Of a stretch of DNA of 64,000 bases, positions 47,901 to 56,352 are shown one piece after another. The stretch is from Gammaproteobacteria bacterium (GTDB lineage Bacteria; Pseudomonadota; Gammaproteobacteria; Pseudomonadales; Azotimanducaceae): the NCBI GenBank assembly GCA_026705345.1, contig JAPPAV010000137.1, positions 1-64,000 of the forward strand. The letters are read 5' to 3'. The translations under genes were made by a program, and so were the position numbers. Numbering within the stretch: position 1 is the first letter of the stretch; each line of letters starts with the position of its first letter. The notes under the pieces were generated by a model. It was not told where the DNA came from. It was given only the letters and a program-made list of their open reading frames with translations, and did no database searches.

Positions 47901-48100
47901 GAGGCCTGTTGCCCGTTTTGTACCTGAAGTCGGAGGCAACGGTTGCCAATTACGTGCCGATGGTCGTCAGCATCATCGGCGGGCTTGTGGGAGGTAGCTT
48001 GGGGATACTCTTCGTCGTGCCTGCCATCCTGCTGCTCGGGGAAGGCGTTCGCGAACGCGCCCGAGCGGCGAGGCCGCGACAGGCTGATGCGACGGCCTGA
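44915..48100 (+). CDS. RND efflux transporter permease (pair 1)
   Basis: 1,061 aa from ATG 44915 (ATGA overlap with the adaptor gene; the track start is spurious). Typical AcrB-family order: TM1 (ASLLVLLALGGGLLVGSGVD), porter domain (RVAVTVPYPGSSPTEVEESI), TM2-6 with the proton-relay pair in TM4 (GIVVDDAVVVGES), second porter half (GELASQLRARFFGTEVQRIQ), and TM8-12 (FVIYTIIAVQFRSYAQPLVV, FRPIFLTTVTTVGGLLPVLY). Hydrophobe/drug efflux type rather than heavy-metal type is suggested by DD in TM4. The substrate is unknown. 72 nt separate it from the second adaptor. Confidence 0.95.
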   Translation: MMASPNPDSVGGVGGVGAVIAAFAHRRVAASLLVLLALGGGLLVGSGVDVEIIPDVDGRRVAVTVPYPGSSPTEVEESITRRIEERVIGLPGVRRVVSEASSDVGTVTLSVEAFADTEEVLEEARTAIDRIERFPPPDAERPEIGVPFVHVPAITVALSSAELSGKSLRVAAEQLREDMLALPSVSSVSLDWSPEREIAIEVDEEALREHGLTIGEVARKVRGSSVDLTSGRLLTSAGGLVVRVDDRRLRAEEFEDVVLLSSPNGALVTVGDVAEVSEGFGDAGGATELDGIPAVFVTALAVQLGESEVEIARDVRAMLASYEPPAGAQVTVWQDSSRRAALRMALVTGTGALGLALVFLVLALVFDLRLAIWVAVGLPVAFLGAVVMFPALGLTFNMATIFAMIMMIGIVVDDAVVVGESIATERERGLVGADAAVAGARRVFWPVVVGVATTLLAFAPLAFTYGVMGQFLSVFPIVAVLVLGVSLLEAFLILPSHLAHGGDWSRWPLAVVQARVREAIDVLRDRVAVPAVALATRHPVAAVLAAVAMVVVSGALVGGGVVRAGDVAALNTGRVEATITYPVGTPLEVTRGGARQLEEAARRTNEQLAGSPVISVATVVGHHPSRAIFLGAGREATHLGAVTLQLQEEEQRSVSADEVARTWRHNTGEIVGADQLTFATADRYGGDGFDLSVALVHPDADVLAHAASDLAAAIKTAPGVLDAYDSLTPGRRHFDLHLTPAGKAAGLTAGELASQLRARFFGTEVQRIQRGRDEVKVMVRYPEDRRRSFSELTDERIELAVGGDIPLGVAARVVETQELETLRRIDGVPAAVVGSFVDHAVLTSRELRAHVEGGLLPELEARYPGLGLAWARAGVDDDEESLAPLAYTLPVALFVIYTIIAVQFRSYAQPLVVLTAMPLAAAGAVLAHLLLGYDMNLMSVFGVVAVLGVVINDTLLLMDRCNSLRAGSDLPAIAAIAGAVRERFRPIFLTTVTTVGGLLPVLYLKSEATVANYVPMVVSIIGGLVGGSLGILFVVPAILLLGEGVRERARAARPRQADATA

Positions 48101-48172
48101 TGTCGTTCCCGCCGAGGGCCGAATAGCGCCAGGGAACCGCAGATTCCCGATGCCGGCGAAGGACCATGGCAC

Positions 48173-49360
48173 ATGAGTTGGCTCCTGCCTAGCCGGACGA
48201 CGTTCAGGCGCTATCTGGGCCCGTTCTCGGTCGCCGTTGTGGGACTTGCGCTTATGGTCCTGATCGTGGCGACGGGGCCCGCGACGGAGTCGGAGGACGA
48301 TGCGGCCCAGCCACCCCTCGTGCGTCTCTTGGAGGTGCGGCCCGGACCCGTACGCCTGACGGTGGCAGCGCACGGCGTGGTGCTGCCGAAGACCGAGAGC
48401 CGCCTAGTCGCCGAGGTTTCGGGTCGCATCGTGTCGGTTGCGGATTCCATGGTCTCCGGCGGTTTCTTTCGGCGCGGCGACGTGCTGGTCACGATCGACC
48501 GCGTCGACTACGAACTGGCGCTGGAGCAGGCCCGCGCGCGCCTGTCTTCGGCTCGGAGCGAACTGGCGCAGGCGCGTCGGGCGTTTGTCCGGCAAGACCG
48601 GCTCACGGCGACGGATGCCGTCAGCGAATCGAACCGCGACGAAGCGGAAAACCGCCAAGTGCTTGCCGAGGCGAGCTTTCGCGAGGCGACTGCCCAGGAA
48701 AAACGTGCCGAACGGGATCTCGAGCGAACGCGCATCATCGCCCCGTATGACGGTCGCGTCCGAACGGAATTGGTGGATCCGGGCCAGTTCGTGAACCGGG
48801 GCGAGACACTTGCCAATCTCTATTCGGTCGATGTTGCCGAGGTGCGCCTGCCGGTGCACGACGAGGACTTGGCGTTTCTGCCGGTGACCCTGGACGGCGC
48901 GCTGGATTCCGCAGCCCGGCCCACCGTCGTACTACGCGCCCGGTTCGCCGGCCGCGAGCATGAATGGCAAGGCCGAATCGTGCGTACGGAGGGCGAACTC
49001 GATCCCGGGACCCGGATGGTCAAGATGATCGCCGAGGTAGAGCGGCCGTACGACCAGCCGGACGGCACGCCGCCGCTCACGGTGGGACTGTTCGTCGACG
49101 CCGAGATCGAAGGACGCGAGGTCGCCGACGCCGTCGTGCTGCCGCGCGGCGCGCTTCAGTCGGAACGGCATGTGCATGTGATCGGGGACGACGACCGGCT
49201 TGCCGTACGGCCGGTGGACGTGTTGCGCCTGCTCGGCGAGGAAGCCTACGTTCTGGGTTTGCAGAGCGGCGAGAGGGTGTCCCTGACGCGGCTGCCGGGC
49301 GCAGTCGACGGACTGCGCGTACGGACGGCGAACAACGGGGGCGCAACGGAGCCGCTGTGA
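48173..49360 (+). CDS. RND efflux periplasmic adaptor subunit (pair 2)
   Basis: 395 aa. N-terminal membrane anchor (FSVAVVGLALMVLIVATGPA), lipoyl half (LPKTESRLVAEVSGRIVSVA), alpha-hairpin (EQARARLSSARSELAQARRA), second lipoyl half (APYDGRVRTELVDPGQFVNR), beta-barrel and MP domains (AVVLPRGALQSERHVHVIGD). AcrA/HlyD-type. AAGGA lies upstream of ATG 48173. The stop overlaps the GTG start of the second RND gene by four bases (GTGA), so adaptor and pump are translationally coupled. Confidence 0.94.
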   Translation: MSWLLPSRTTFRRYLGPFSVAVVGLALMVLIVATGPATESEDDAAQPPLVRLLEVRPGPVRLTVAAHGVVLPKTESRLVAEVSGRIVSVADSMVSGGFFRRGDVLVTIDRVDYELALEQARARLSSARSELAQARRAFVRQDRLTATDAVSESNRDEAENRQVLAEASFREATAQEKRAERDLERTRIIAPYDGRVRTELVDPGQFVNRGETLANLYSVDVAEVRLPVHDEDLAFLPVTLDGALDSAARPTVVLRARFAGREHEWQGRIVRTEGELDPGTRMVKMIAEVERPYDQPDGTPPLTVGLFVDAEIEGREVADAVVLPRGALQSERHVHVIGDDDRLAVRPVDVLRLLGEEAYVLGLQSGERVSLTRLPGAVDGLRVRTANNGGATEPL

Positions 49361-52300
49361 GACGCTTGGTCTCCTGGTTCGCCACCAATCCGGTGGCGAC
49401 CAATCTGCTGGTCGTGTTCCTGCTTCTTGCGGGCATCGCATCGTTCGCGCGGATACCGGTGCAGATCTGGCCGGACCTCGACGTGCCAGTCATCAGCATC
49501 GTGGTCCCGTATCTCGGCGCTGCGCCCGAGGAGGTCGAAACGGCGGTTTGTGCCCGCATCGACGAAAAACTCGACGGCATCGAGGGCGTCGATCGCATTC
49601 GGTCCACGGCGGAGGAGGGGCGATGCCGGGTGTTGGTGGCATTGCTTTTCGATGCGGACCGGGCAGCCGCGCTGGCCGACGTCCAGAACCAGGTCAACGC
49701 CATCGATACCTTGCCGAAGGAGACGGAGACGCCGGTCGTGAGGCTACTGTCGTCAAGCGACGTGGTGGTCGAGGTGGCGGTCACGGGCCCGACGGACGAG
49801 AGAGACCTAAAGGAGCTGGCGCGCCGGGTGCGCAACGACCTGCTGGCCCTGCCGGCGGTTACGCGGGCGTCTATCGCCAACGTGCGGCCCTACGAGATTT
49901 CCATCGAGGTTTCCGAGACGTCCCTGCAGCGGAACCAGCTCACCTTCGATCAGGTCGCGAACGCCATTCGCGGCAACTCCCTCGACCTGCCGGGCGGGGC
50001 GGTCAAGACCGATCGGGGGGAACTGCTGCTGCGTACGCGAGGGCAGGCCGACGGCGGCGAGGAATTCTCCCGAATCGAAGTAACCACCCGCGACGACGGG
50101 ACGCGCGTGCTGCTTGAGGATGTCGCGCGCGTCGTGGACGGTTTCGCCGACACGGGGCAGGAGTTCAGGTTCGATGGACGCCCGGCGGCGCTGGTACGGG
50201 TTTCCCAAGTGGGAAACCAGGACCTGCGGGAGATCTCTGCCCAGGTCCGGCGCTATGTGGCCGAGTCCGGGGCCAAATACCCCGAGGACGTCACCCTCAC
50301 GGTCTGGAACGACCAATCGTCGTTGCTTGTGGAACGCTTGGCCACGTTGATCGACAGCGGGCTGCAAGGGCTATTGCTCGTGCTGGTGGTACTCGCATTG
50401 TTCCTGCGGCCCCACCTGGCGCTGTGGGTGGCAGCGGGCATCCCGATCGCACTGCTCGGTGCCGTGTTCCTACTGTTTTGCTTCGGGGTCTCGATCGACG
50501 CGATCTCGCTCATCGGCTTCATACTGGTTCTTGGGCTCTTGGTCGACGACGCGGTCGTCGTTGGCGAGTCGGCCTATGTGGCGCAGCGCGAAGGGGCAGG
50601 GCAACTTGCGGGTGCCATCGAGGGTGCCCGACGGGTATTCGTACCCGTCACGTTCGGGGTCTTGACCACCGTGGCCGCGTTCGTCCCGATGCTTTTTTTG
50701 GCCGGCGTGGCCGGTCAATTCATGGCGGCAGTCGCGGCGCCGGTGATTTGCTGTCTGGCGTTTTCGCTGATCGAGTGCCACGTGATCCTGCCGCTGCATC
50801 TGGGACATCGGTCGGACTCCATGCCGCTCGGCGAGTTCGGCATTGCGCTCTTGGCCGTCGCGTTGCTCGCTGCGATCGTCCTGGCAGCGGATGGGCGCGA
50901 CGCCATCGGCTTGGCGATCGGCGTTCTATGCCTGGTTCTGGCTGCACACATGAGCGGTGCACTGCGGTGGCTGGGGACGGCCTTCGCCCGCGTTCAGGTA
51001 CGCTTCGAACGCGGGCTCGAGACGTTTATACAAGGCGCTTTCCGGCACCTGATCCAGTGGGCGCTTCGACGGCGGGCGCTGACGGTCACGTCCGGGTTCG
51101 TCGCGATCGGGCTGGCCCTCGCGGTGGTGGCGGGCGGTCACCTGCCGTTTTCTTTCCTTATTTCGGACCAGGGCGACCGGATCGTGGCCAAGCTGTCCAT
51201 GCCGTTTGGTGTACCCGAGATCGAGACCGATCGCGCCCTCGCACAATTGGTCGCGTCGGCCCGGAATCTGCAGGCCGAGCTCGCGCGCGAACACGGGGTG
51301 CCGATCATCACGCACATAGCCGAATCGCACGGCTCGCACCTGGCTGGCGGGACGGGCGGCGAAGACGCGGTCCCAACCGGAAGCCACCTTGGCGAGATCT
51401 ACCTTCAGTTGTCGCCTTCGCAGCAGCGCGAGATTACGACCGTGGAGGTGGCTGACGCGTGGCGCAACGCGACGGGGGCGATCGAACATGCCGAGCAGCT
51501 TGTCTTCGTCACCGACTTCAGGCAGCTGGCCCCGGACATCGACATCCGGCTGTTCGGGGACAGCATGGACGACCTCAAGGCCGTTTCCGCCGCTGTGGAG
51601 GCCGAGCTGGCGGGCTACCCCGGCGTCCTCGAGGTTTCCAAATCGTTCCGGGAAGGCAAGGAGGAACTTTCCCTATCGCTTACCGACGCCGGCGCGGCGC
51701 TTGGACTTACGCTTTCCGACGTGGGGCGGCAGGTCCGTCAGGCTTTCTACGGCGAGGAAGCGCAACGCGTCCAGCGCGGCGAGGACGACCTACGCGTCAT
51801 GGTTCGCTACCCGGCCGACGCGCGGCGTTCACTCGGCTCGTTGCAGTCGCTTCACCTGCGGACCCCCGCCGGCACGTACGTACCGTTCCGCACGGTGGCC
51901 GAAGTGGAATGGGGGCGGGGCATGCAATTGATCGAGCGCGTCGACAGCGTACGCTCCGTCAATGTTTCCGCCAAGGTCGACCTGAACCGGACATCGGGCA
52001 ATGCGGTGCTGGACGCGATGGCACCGTTCCTGGAAGCGACGATCGACGGGAATCCCGACCTTGGCTACGAGATCGAGAGCAACCGGGCCCTGCGGGAAAC
52101 CGTGGCAAGCGCCGCCCCCCTGTTCCTGGCAGCGCTCGGTGCCGTATACGCCCTTCTCGCGATCCCGCTGCGCTCGTACCACCAGCCGCTCATCGTCATG
52201 GCGGTGCTGCCGTTCTGCTTCGTGGGCGCGGTGTTGGGGCACCTTCTGGCAATGATTCCGGGCATCGTACTCGGCTTTTCGATGCCGTCCGCCTTCGGGC

Positions 52301-53928
52301 TGTTGGCAGCCGGCGGGGTGGCGATCAATGCCTCGTTGGTGCTGCTGCACGGCGTGCAGCGCTTCCGTGCGGATGGGGATGCCGTGGAAGCCGCCCTGGA
52401 GAACGCGGCAGCGTTGAGGTGCCGACCGATTCTGATTACCACGGTGACGTCATTCGTCGGCCTCATGCCGTTGATGCTGACGCGCAGTCCCAGTGCCGCT
52501 CCGATGGTTCCCATGGTTGTTTCGCTGGCTTTTGGCATTGTGGTGTCCTCGGTGGCGGCGCTCGTCTTCGTACCGGCGCTTTGGCTTATTCTGCACAGGG
52601 TTGGCACCGGAACCCGGCGGACGGCCACGAGTCTCCGCGACCTCGTCGGTAGGGCGCCGCGTATCGTCCAATGGCTGGCGCGCTACCCCTTTCTTCAGGA
52701 CAGCCTGGAGAGCCGCGAGTTCACCGATCTCTTGATCGAGGACGAGGAGGGCTTGGATCCCGAAACCGCACGCATCGCTCGCACTGGCCTGGTCAGGCTC
52801 TACTATCAGCGAGAGTTCGACCGCCACGCGATGGGCGAGGAACTGTCGGCGATTGCCGGGCAGGCCCCCTCTACCGACGATCTTGTCGTCGAGACACGGA
52901 ACTGGGCCCAGCAGCGTGCGTTCCAGCTTGGCGCGCACATGCTGCGCGGCGCGGTGGAGCCACGCGAGGCCGCGCGACCGCTGTCGGACATCCTCGACGC
53001 CTGTCTGGTGCAGGCGCTGGCCGCCGTACGGCAGGACTTCGCCAAGGAGCATGGCCCGATGAGGGACCATTTGCTGGCCCTGGTGGCGCTTGACGCGCAC
53101 GGCCGGCGAGAGTTCGCCATCGGCGGTTCGCTCCGGCTGCTGTTCCTCTACGACTACCCTGATGGGGGAGCCGCGTCCCCGTCCGGGGCGCAGGCGTGGC
53201 ATACATCGTTGCTGCAGCGCTTCCAACGCGTGTTCGGCGAACTGTCGCCTGCCGAGATGCTCTATGAGCCGTATCCGCCGTGGCACGGCGAAGGTCGAAG
53301 CCCCTCGGCGTATTCCCTTCGTGCTTTCGACGAGTATTACGCGGATAAACCGTCCGCAACTGATCTGCGTACGCTGGTGCATGCCCGCGTGGTATTCGCC
53401 GACGGCGATCTTGGTGACGAATTCGAGAAGTCTCGGCAGGCAGCTCTTGGCCGGGAGCGGCGGCTCGACGCGGTTGGCGAAACGCTCACGGCGCTGCGGC
53501 CGAAACGGGGCGAGGGGCGATGGGAGGCATTGAATGCGCCCGGCGCGCTTGTCGACATCGAGCTGTTCGTCGAACATCTGTACCTGGTGGTCGCCGCTGC
53601 GGCACCGGGTTCCGCCATGGTCGCCGAGGGGCTGGTGGACACACTCGAGACTGGGGCGAAGCAAGGGCTGATCGACGCGACGGCGGCGGCCGACTTGACC
53701 GCCGCCACACGGCTGTTGCAGAACTTCGACGGCTTCATGCGCATGGTGGGGGTTCACCAGGATCCCACGCTCTTGTCGCCGGAGGAGCAGTCCACACTGG
53801 CACAAGCCTGCGACGCGGAAGCGCTCGAGGACTTGGCTCGATTGCTTGCCGCGACCCGACGACGTAGCGCGGCGCACATCGACACCTGGTTCTCGATGCA
53901 TCGCGGTCGTGCCGAGACGGAAGAATAG
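49357..53928 (+). CDS. RND efflux transporter fused to a degenerate GlnE-like adenylyltransferase domain
   Basis: 1,523 aa from GTG 49357. Residues 1-1080 are a complete RND pump: TM1 (VATNLLVVFLLLAGIASFAR), TM4 relay LLVDDAVVVGESA, porter and TM8-12 (YALLAIPLRSYHQPLIVMAV, ITTVTSFVGLMPLMLTRSPS). After the last helix (LVFVPALWLILHR) about 440 residues follow in the same frame. They are colinear with the N-terminal half of GlnE, including ILDACLVQALAAVRQDFAKEHG, AFDEYYADKPSATDLRTLVH and PGALVDIELFVEHLYLV (GlnE: GAGGIREIEFIVQ). The nucleotidyltransferase motif that should read GxxSDxDLxFxY reads GGSLRLLFLY, and the later DxRLRPxG reads EPYPPWHG. The catalytic aspartates are therefore absent and a regulatory or binding role is likely. 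RND C-termini face the cytoplasm, which fits a GlnE-like domain. Confidence 0.9.
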   Translation: MRRLVSWFATNPVATNLLVVFLLLAGIASFARIPVQIWPDLDVPVISIVVPYLGAAPEEVETAVCARIDEKLDGIEGVDRIRSTAEEGRCRVLVALLFDADRAAALADVQNQVNAIDTLPKETETPVVRLLSSSDVVVEVAVTGPTDERDLKELARRVRNDLLALPAVTRASIANVRPYEISIEVSETSLQRNQLTFDQVANAIRGNSLDLPGGAVKTDRGELLLRTRGQADGGEEFSRIEVTTRDDGTRVLLEDVARVVDGFADTGQEFRFDGRPAALVRVSQVGNQDLREISAQVRRYVAESGAKYPEDVTLTVWNDQSSLLVERLATLIDSGLQGLLLVLVVLALFLRPHLALWVAAGIPIALLGAVFLLFCFGVSIDAISLIGFILVLGLLVDDAVVVGESAYVAQREGAGQLAGAIEGARRVFVPVTFGVLTTVAAFVPMLFLAGVAGQFMAAVAAPVICCLAFSLIECHVILPLHLGHRSDSMPLGEFGIALLAVALLAAIVLAADGRDAIGLAIGVLCLVLAAHMSGALRWLGTAFARVQVRFERGLETFIQGAFRHLIQWALRRRALTVTSGFVAIGLALAVVAGGHLPFSFLISDQGDRIVAKLSMPFGVPEIETDRALAQLVASARNLQAELAREHGVPIITHIAESHGSHLAGGTGGEDAVPTGSHLGEIYLQLSPSQQREITTVEVADAWRNATGAIEHAEQLVFVTDFRQLAPDIDIRLFGDSMDDLKAVSAAVEAELAGYPGVLEVSKSFREGKEELSLSLTDAGAALGLTLSDVGRQVRQAFYGEEAQRVQRGEDDLRVMVRYPADARRSLGSLQSLHLRTPAGTYVPFRTVAEVEWGRGMQLIERVDSVRSVNVSAKVDLNRTSGNAVLDAMAPFLEATIDGNPDLGYEIESNRALRETVASAAPLFLAALGAVYALLAIPLRSYHQPLIVMAVLPFCFVGAVLGHLLAMIPGIVLGFSMPSAFGLLAAGGVAINASLVLLHGVQRFRADGDAVEAALENAAALRCRPILITTVTSFVGLMPLMLTRSPSAAPMVPMVVSLAFGIVVSSVAALVFVPALWLILHRVGTGTRRTATSLRDLVGRAPRIVQWLARYPFLQDSLESREFTDLLIEDEEGLDPETARIARTGLVRLYYQREFDRHAMGEELSAIAGQAPSTDDLVVETRNWAQQRAFQLGAHMLRGAVEPREAARPLSDILDACLVQALAAVRQDFAKEHGPMRDHLLALVALDAHGRREFAIGGSLRLLFLYDYPDGGAASPSGAQAWHTSLLQRFQRVFGELSPAEMLYEPYPPWHGEGRSPSAYSLRAFDEYYADKPSATDLRTLVHARVVFADGDLGDEFEKSRQAALGRERRLDAVGETLTALRPKRGEGRWEALNAPGALVDIELFVEHLYLVVAAAAPGSAMVAEGLVDTLETGAKQGLIDATAAADLTAATRLLQNFDGFMRMVGVHQDPTLLSPEEQSTLAQACDAEALEDLARLLAATRRRSAAHIDTWFSMHRGRAETEE

Positions 53929-53958
53929 ACAGGGCAGGGACAGTTGGTAGCCGGCCGC

Positions 53959-54786
53959 ATGGCAGCCTCGATTCAATTCGCCTCCCCGGTAGCGGTGGAC
54001 GCGCAAGCGCGTGCCGAGTACCTGGAGTTCGCCTACCGTCTGGCAGAACTTGCGGGCGAGGCGATACTGCCCCGGTTCCGGCGGCCCATCGCAGTGGACA
54101 ACAAGAAGACGGGTGCGGACTACGACCCGGTGACCCAGGCAGACCGGGCGGCGGAACGCGCAATGCGGGACGAGATCCGCAATCACTATCCGGCACACGG
54201 CATCCTCGGTGAAGAGTTCGGTTTCGAGAGCGGAGACGGCCTGACCTGGGTGCTGGATCCGATCGACGGAACGCGCGGTTTCGTGATGGGACTCCTGCAC
54301 TGGGGAACCCTGGTGGCGCTCTTCGACGGCCAGCGGCCGGTGGTTGGGGTCATTCGTCAACCGGTGTTGGACGAGACGTTCGCCGGTGACGGTGCCCGGA
54401 CGATCTACACCCGCGGACGGGAGGAGCGAGCGTTGGCGACGCGGCCTTGCCCGGACCTAGGCGAGGCGCTTGCCGGTACGACCGCACCCGAAATGTTCCG
54501 CGCCGGACGGCAAGCGGCGGGTTTCGAACGCATCCGGCGACGAGCCCGCGGCATGCGCTACGGTACGGACTGCTATCTCTACGCGATGCTTGCCATGGGA
54601 CTTGCCGACTTGGTGATCGAAGCGAATCTGAAACCCTACGACGTTCAGGCGCTGATCCCCGTGGTCGAGGGAGCCGGCGGAATCATCACGGATTGGGATG
54701 GCGGCAACCCGGCGATGGGTGGGGAAGTGCTTGCCACGGGAGACGCCCGTTTGCACGAACGCGTATTGGCGGAACTTCGGGACTGA
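53959..54786 (+). CDS. hisN: Inositol-monophosphatase-family phosphatase, HisN (histidinol-phosphatase) type
   Basis: 275 aa from ATG 53959; TTG 53944 has a nearer GGGA and is possible. IMPase metal sites are present: the DPVTQADRAAE stretch, LGEEFG, LDPIDGTRGF and YDVQALIPVVEGAGG. The last motif (DVxALIPxxEGAGG) and the following GLLHWGTLVALFDGQRPVVG are characteristic of HisN histidinol-phosphatases rather than inositol phosphatases. Reaction: L-histidinol phosphate to L-histidinol. Substrate specificity in this family is easily misassigned. It lies 30 nt after the RND-GlnE fusion gene, 11 nt before a sulfatase, and away from other his genes. Confidence 0.85.
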   Translation: MAASIQFASPVAVDAQARAEYLEFAYRLAELAGEAILPRFRRPIAVDNKKTGADYDPVTQADRAAERAMRDEIRNHYPAHGILGEEFGFESGDGLTWVLDPIDGTRGFVMGLLHWGTLVALFDGQRPVVGVIRQPVLDETFAGDGARTIYTRGREERALATRPCPDLGEALAGTTAPEMFRAGRQAAGFERIRRRARGMRYGTDCYLYAMLAMGLADLVIEANLKPYDVQALIPVVEGAGGIITDWDGGNPAMGGEVLATGDARLHERVLAELRD

Positions 54787-54797
54787 CGCGAACGGGG

Positions 54798-56321
54798 ATG
54801 CCAATACCAAACAAACCGCACATCGTGATTTTCAACCCCGACCAATGGCGTGGAGACGCCTTGGGCCATGTCGGCCATCCGGCGGTGAAGACACCGAACA
54901 TCGACCGGCTCGTGGCGGGCGAGGCGGTTTCCTTCGGTCAAGCGTTCGTCCAGGCCACCGTATGTACGCCGAGCCGGTGCTCGTTCATGACGGGCTGGTA
55001 TCCCCACGTCCGGGGTCACCGCACTATGCACCACATGTTGAACCCAACCCTCGGGGAAACGAACCTGCTCAAGGTGCTCCGGGACCACGGCTATTTCGTC
55101 TGGTGGGGCGGCAAGAACGACCTGGTGCCGGGGCAACTCGGTTCCGAAGCGCACTGCGATCTTCACTTCCGGCCTACGCCCGACGACTATGAACGGTGGC
55201 GTGCCGCGCCGAAGCCCGGGGCCCACGGTGGCGACCTGGCCTGGCGCGGCGATCCGGATGGCGACAACTACTTCAGTTTCTTCAAGGGCCGCCTCGAGGC
55301 GCCCGACGGTGGCGTTTGGTTCGACGGCGATTGGGCCATGGTCCACGGCGCCATCGACTTCCTGGCGCGCTACGAAGGCGATCAGCCGTTGTGCCTGTTC
55401 CTGCCGCTCGGGTATCCGCATCCACCGTATTGCGTGGAAGAGCCTTGGTATTCGGTCACGAATCGGGGCGACGTTCCCGAACGCCATGTCTACGAGGACT
55501 GGGACGACAAACCCGGTCTGCTGACGGGTATCCGTGACGGCCAACATCTGACCGGCTGGACGGAGGATCGTTGGCGGGAGCTTCGCGCGACCTACTACGG
55601 CATGTGCGCACGGGTGGACCACCAGTTCGGGATGGTGGTCCGGGCACTGCGCGATGCGGAGATGTTCGACGACAGTGCGGTGTTCCTTTTCTCCGACCAC
55701 GGCGACTTCACGGGCGACTACGGCCTCGTGGAGAAGACCCAGAACACGTTCCAGGACTGCCTGAGCCGGGTTCCACTGATCGTGAAGCCGCCGGCGAGCG
55801 TCGCCGTCGTGCCGGGTGTTCGCCGTCAACTGGTCGAGTTGGTCGACTTTCCGGCGACGGTCTACGATCTCGCCGGGATCGACTGCGGCTACTGGCACTT
55901 TGGCCGCAGCTTGGCTGGCCTCTTCGACCACCCCGACCGCCCGCACCGGGATGCGGTATTCACCGAGGGCGGACGGCTCGTCGGTGAGGTCCAGGCCAGC
56001 GAGTACGAAAGCCTATCTGCTGGTACGGGTCTGGGTCTCTATTCGCCGCGCGTCAGCCTGCAGGTTGCCGAGTCGACCCCGCTGCCGCATACCAAGGCCG
56101 CGATGTGTCGCGACGAGCGTTTCAAGTACGTGCGCCGGGCGTTCGAGCTGGACGAGTTCTACGATCTGGCGGAGGATCCCGGCGAGACGCGGAACCTGAT
56201 CCTGGATCCGGGTTACCGTGACAAGATCACGCGCCTCAAGGAACGCATGCTGACCTGGTACATGGAGACCTGCGACGTGGTTCCGCTTGAGACGGACCGG
56301 CGAAACTTCGCCCGCGCTTGA
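54798..56321 (+). CDS. Type I sulfatase (alkaline-phosphatase superfamily)
   Basis: 507 aa from ATG 54798 (MPIPNKPHIVIFNPDQWRGD); the longer track start overlaps hisN. The sulfatase formylglycine motif CTPSR (Cys 56) is intact, with metal ligands in FNPDQ near the start and SDHGDFTGDYGLVEK later. No signal peptide is seen, so a cytoplasmic product is expected. Members hydrolyse choline sulfate, sugar sulfates or related esters, and the specific substrate cannot be read here. A formylglycine-generating enzyme is not in the window. Confidence 0.88.
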   Translation: MPIPNKPHIVIFNPDQWRGDALGHVGHPAVKTPNIDRLVAGEAVSFGQAFVQATVCTPSRCSFMTGWYPHVRGHRTMHHMLNPTLGETNLLKVLRDHGYFVWWGGKNDLVPGQLGSEAHCDLHFRPTPDDYERWRAAPKPGAHGGDLAWRGDPDGDNYFSFFKGRLEAPDGGVWFDGDWAMVHGAIDFLARYEGDQPLCLFLPLGYPHPPYCVEEPWYSVTNRGDVPERHVYEDWDDKPGLLTGIRDGQHLTGWTEDRWRELRATYYGMCARVDHQFGMVVRALRDAEMFDDSAVFLFSDHGDFTGDYGLVEKTQNTFQDCLSRVPLIVKPPASVAVVPGVRRQLVELVDFPATVYDLAGIDCGYWHFGRSLAGLFDHPDRPHRDAVFTEGGRLVGEVQASEYESLSAGTGLGLYSPRVSLQVAESTPLPHTKAAMCRDERFKYVRRAFELDEFYDLAEDPGETRNLILDPGYRDKITRLKERMLTWYMETCDVVPLETDRRNFARA

Positions 56322-56352
56322 TCGGCATCTTGACGGTATTCTCTCGAACACG

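Noticed and set aside
46544-48373. 609-aa minus-strand ORF, and 636-aa ORF at 52450-54360
   Set aside because: Antisense to the RND genes; His/Arg/Gln-rich with no recognisable domain.
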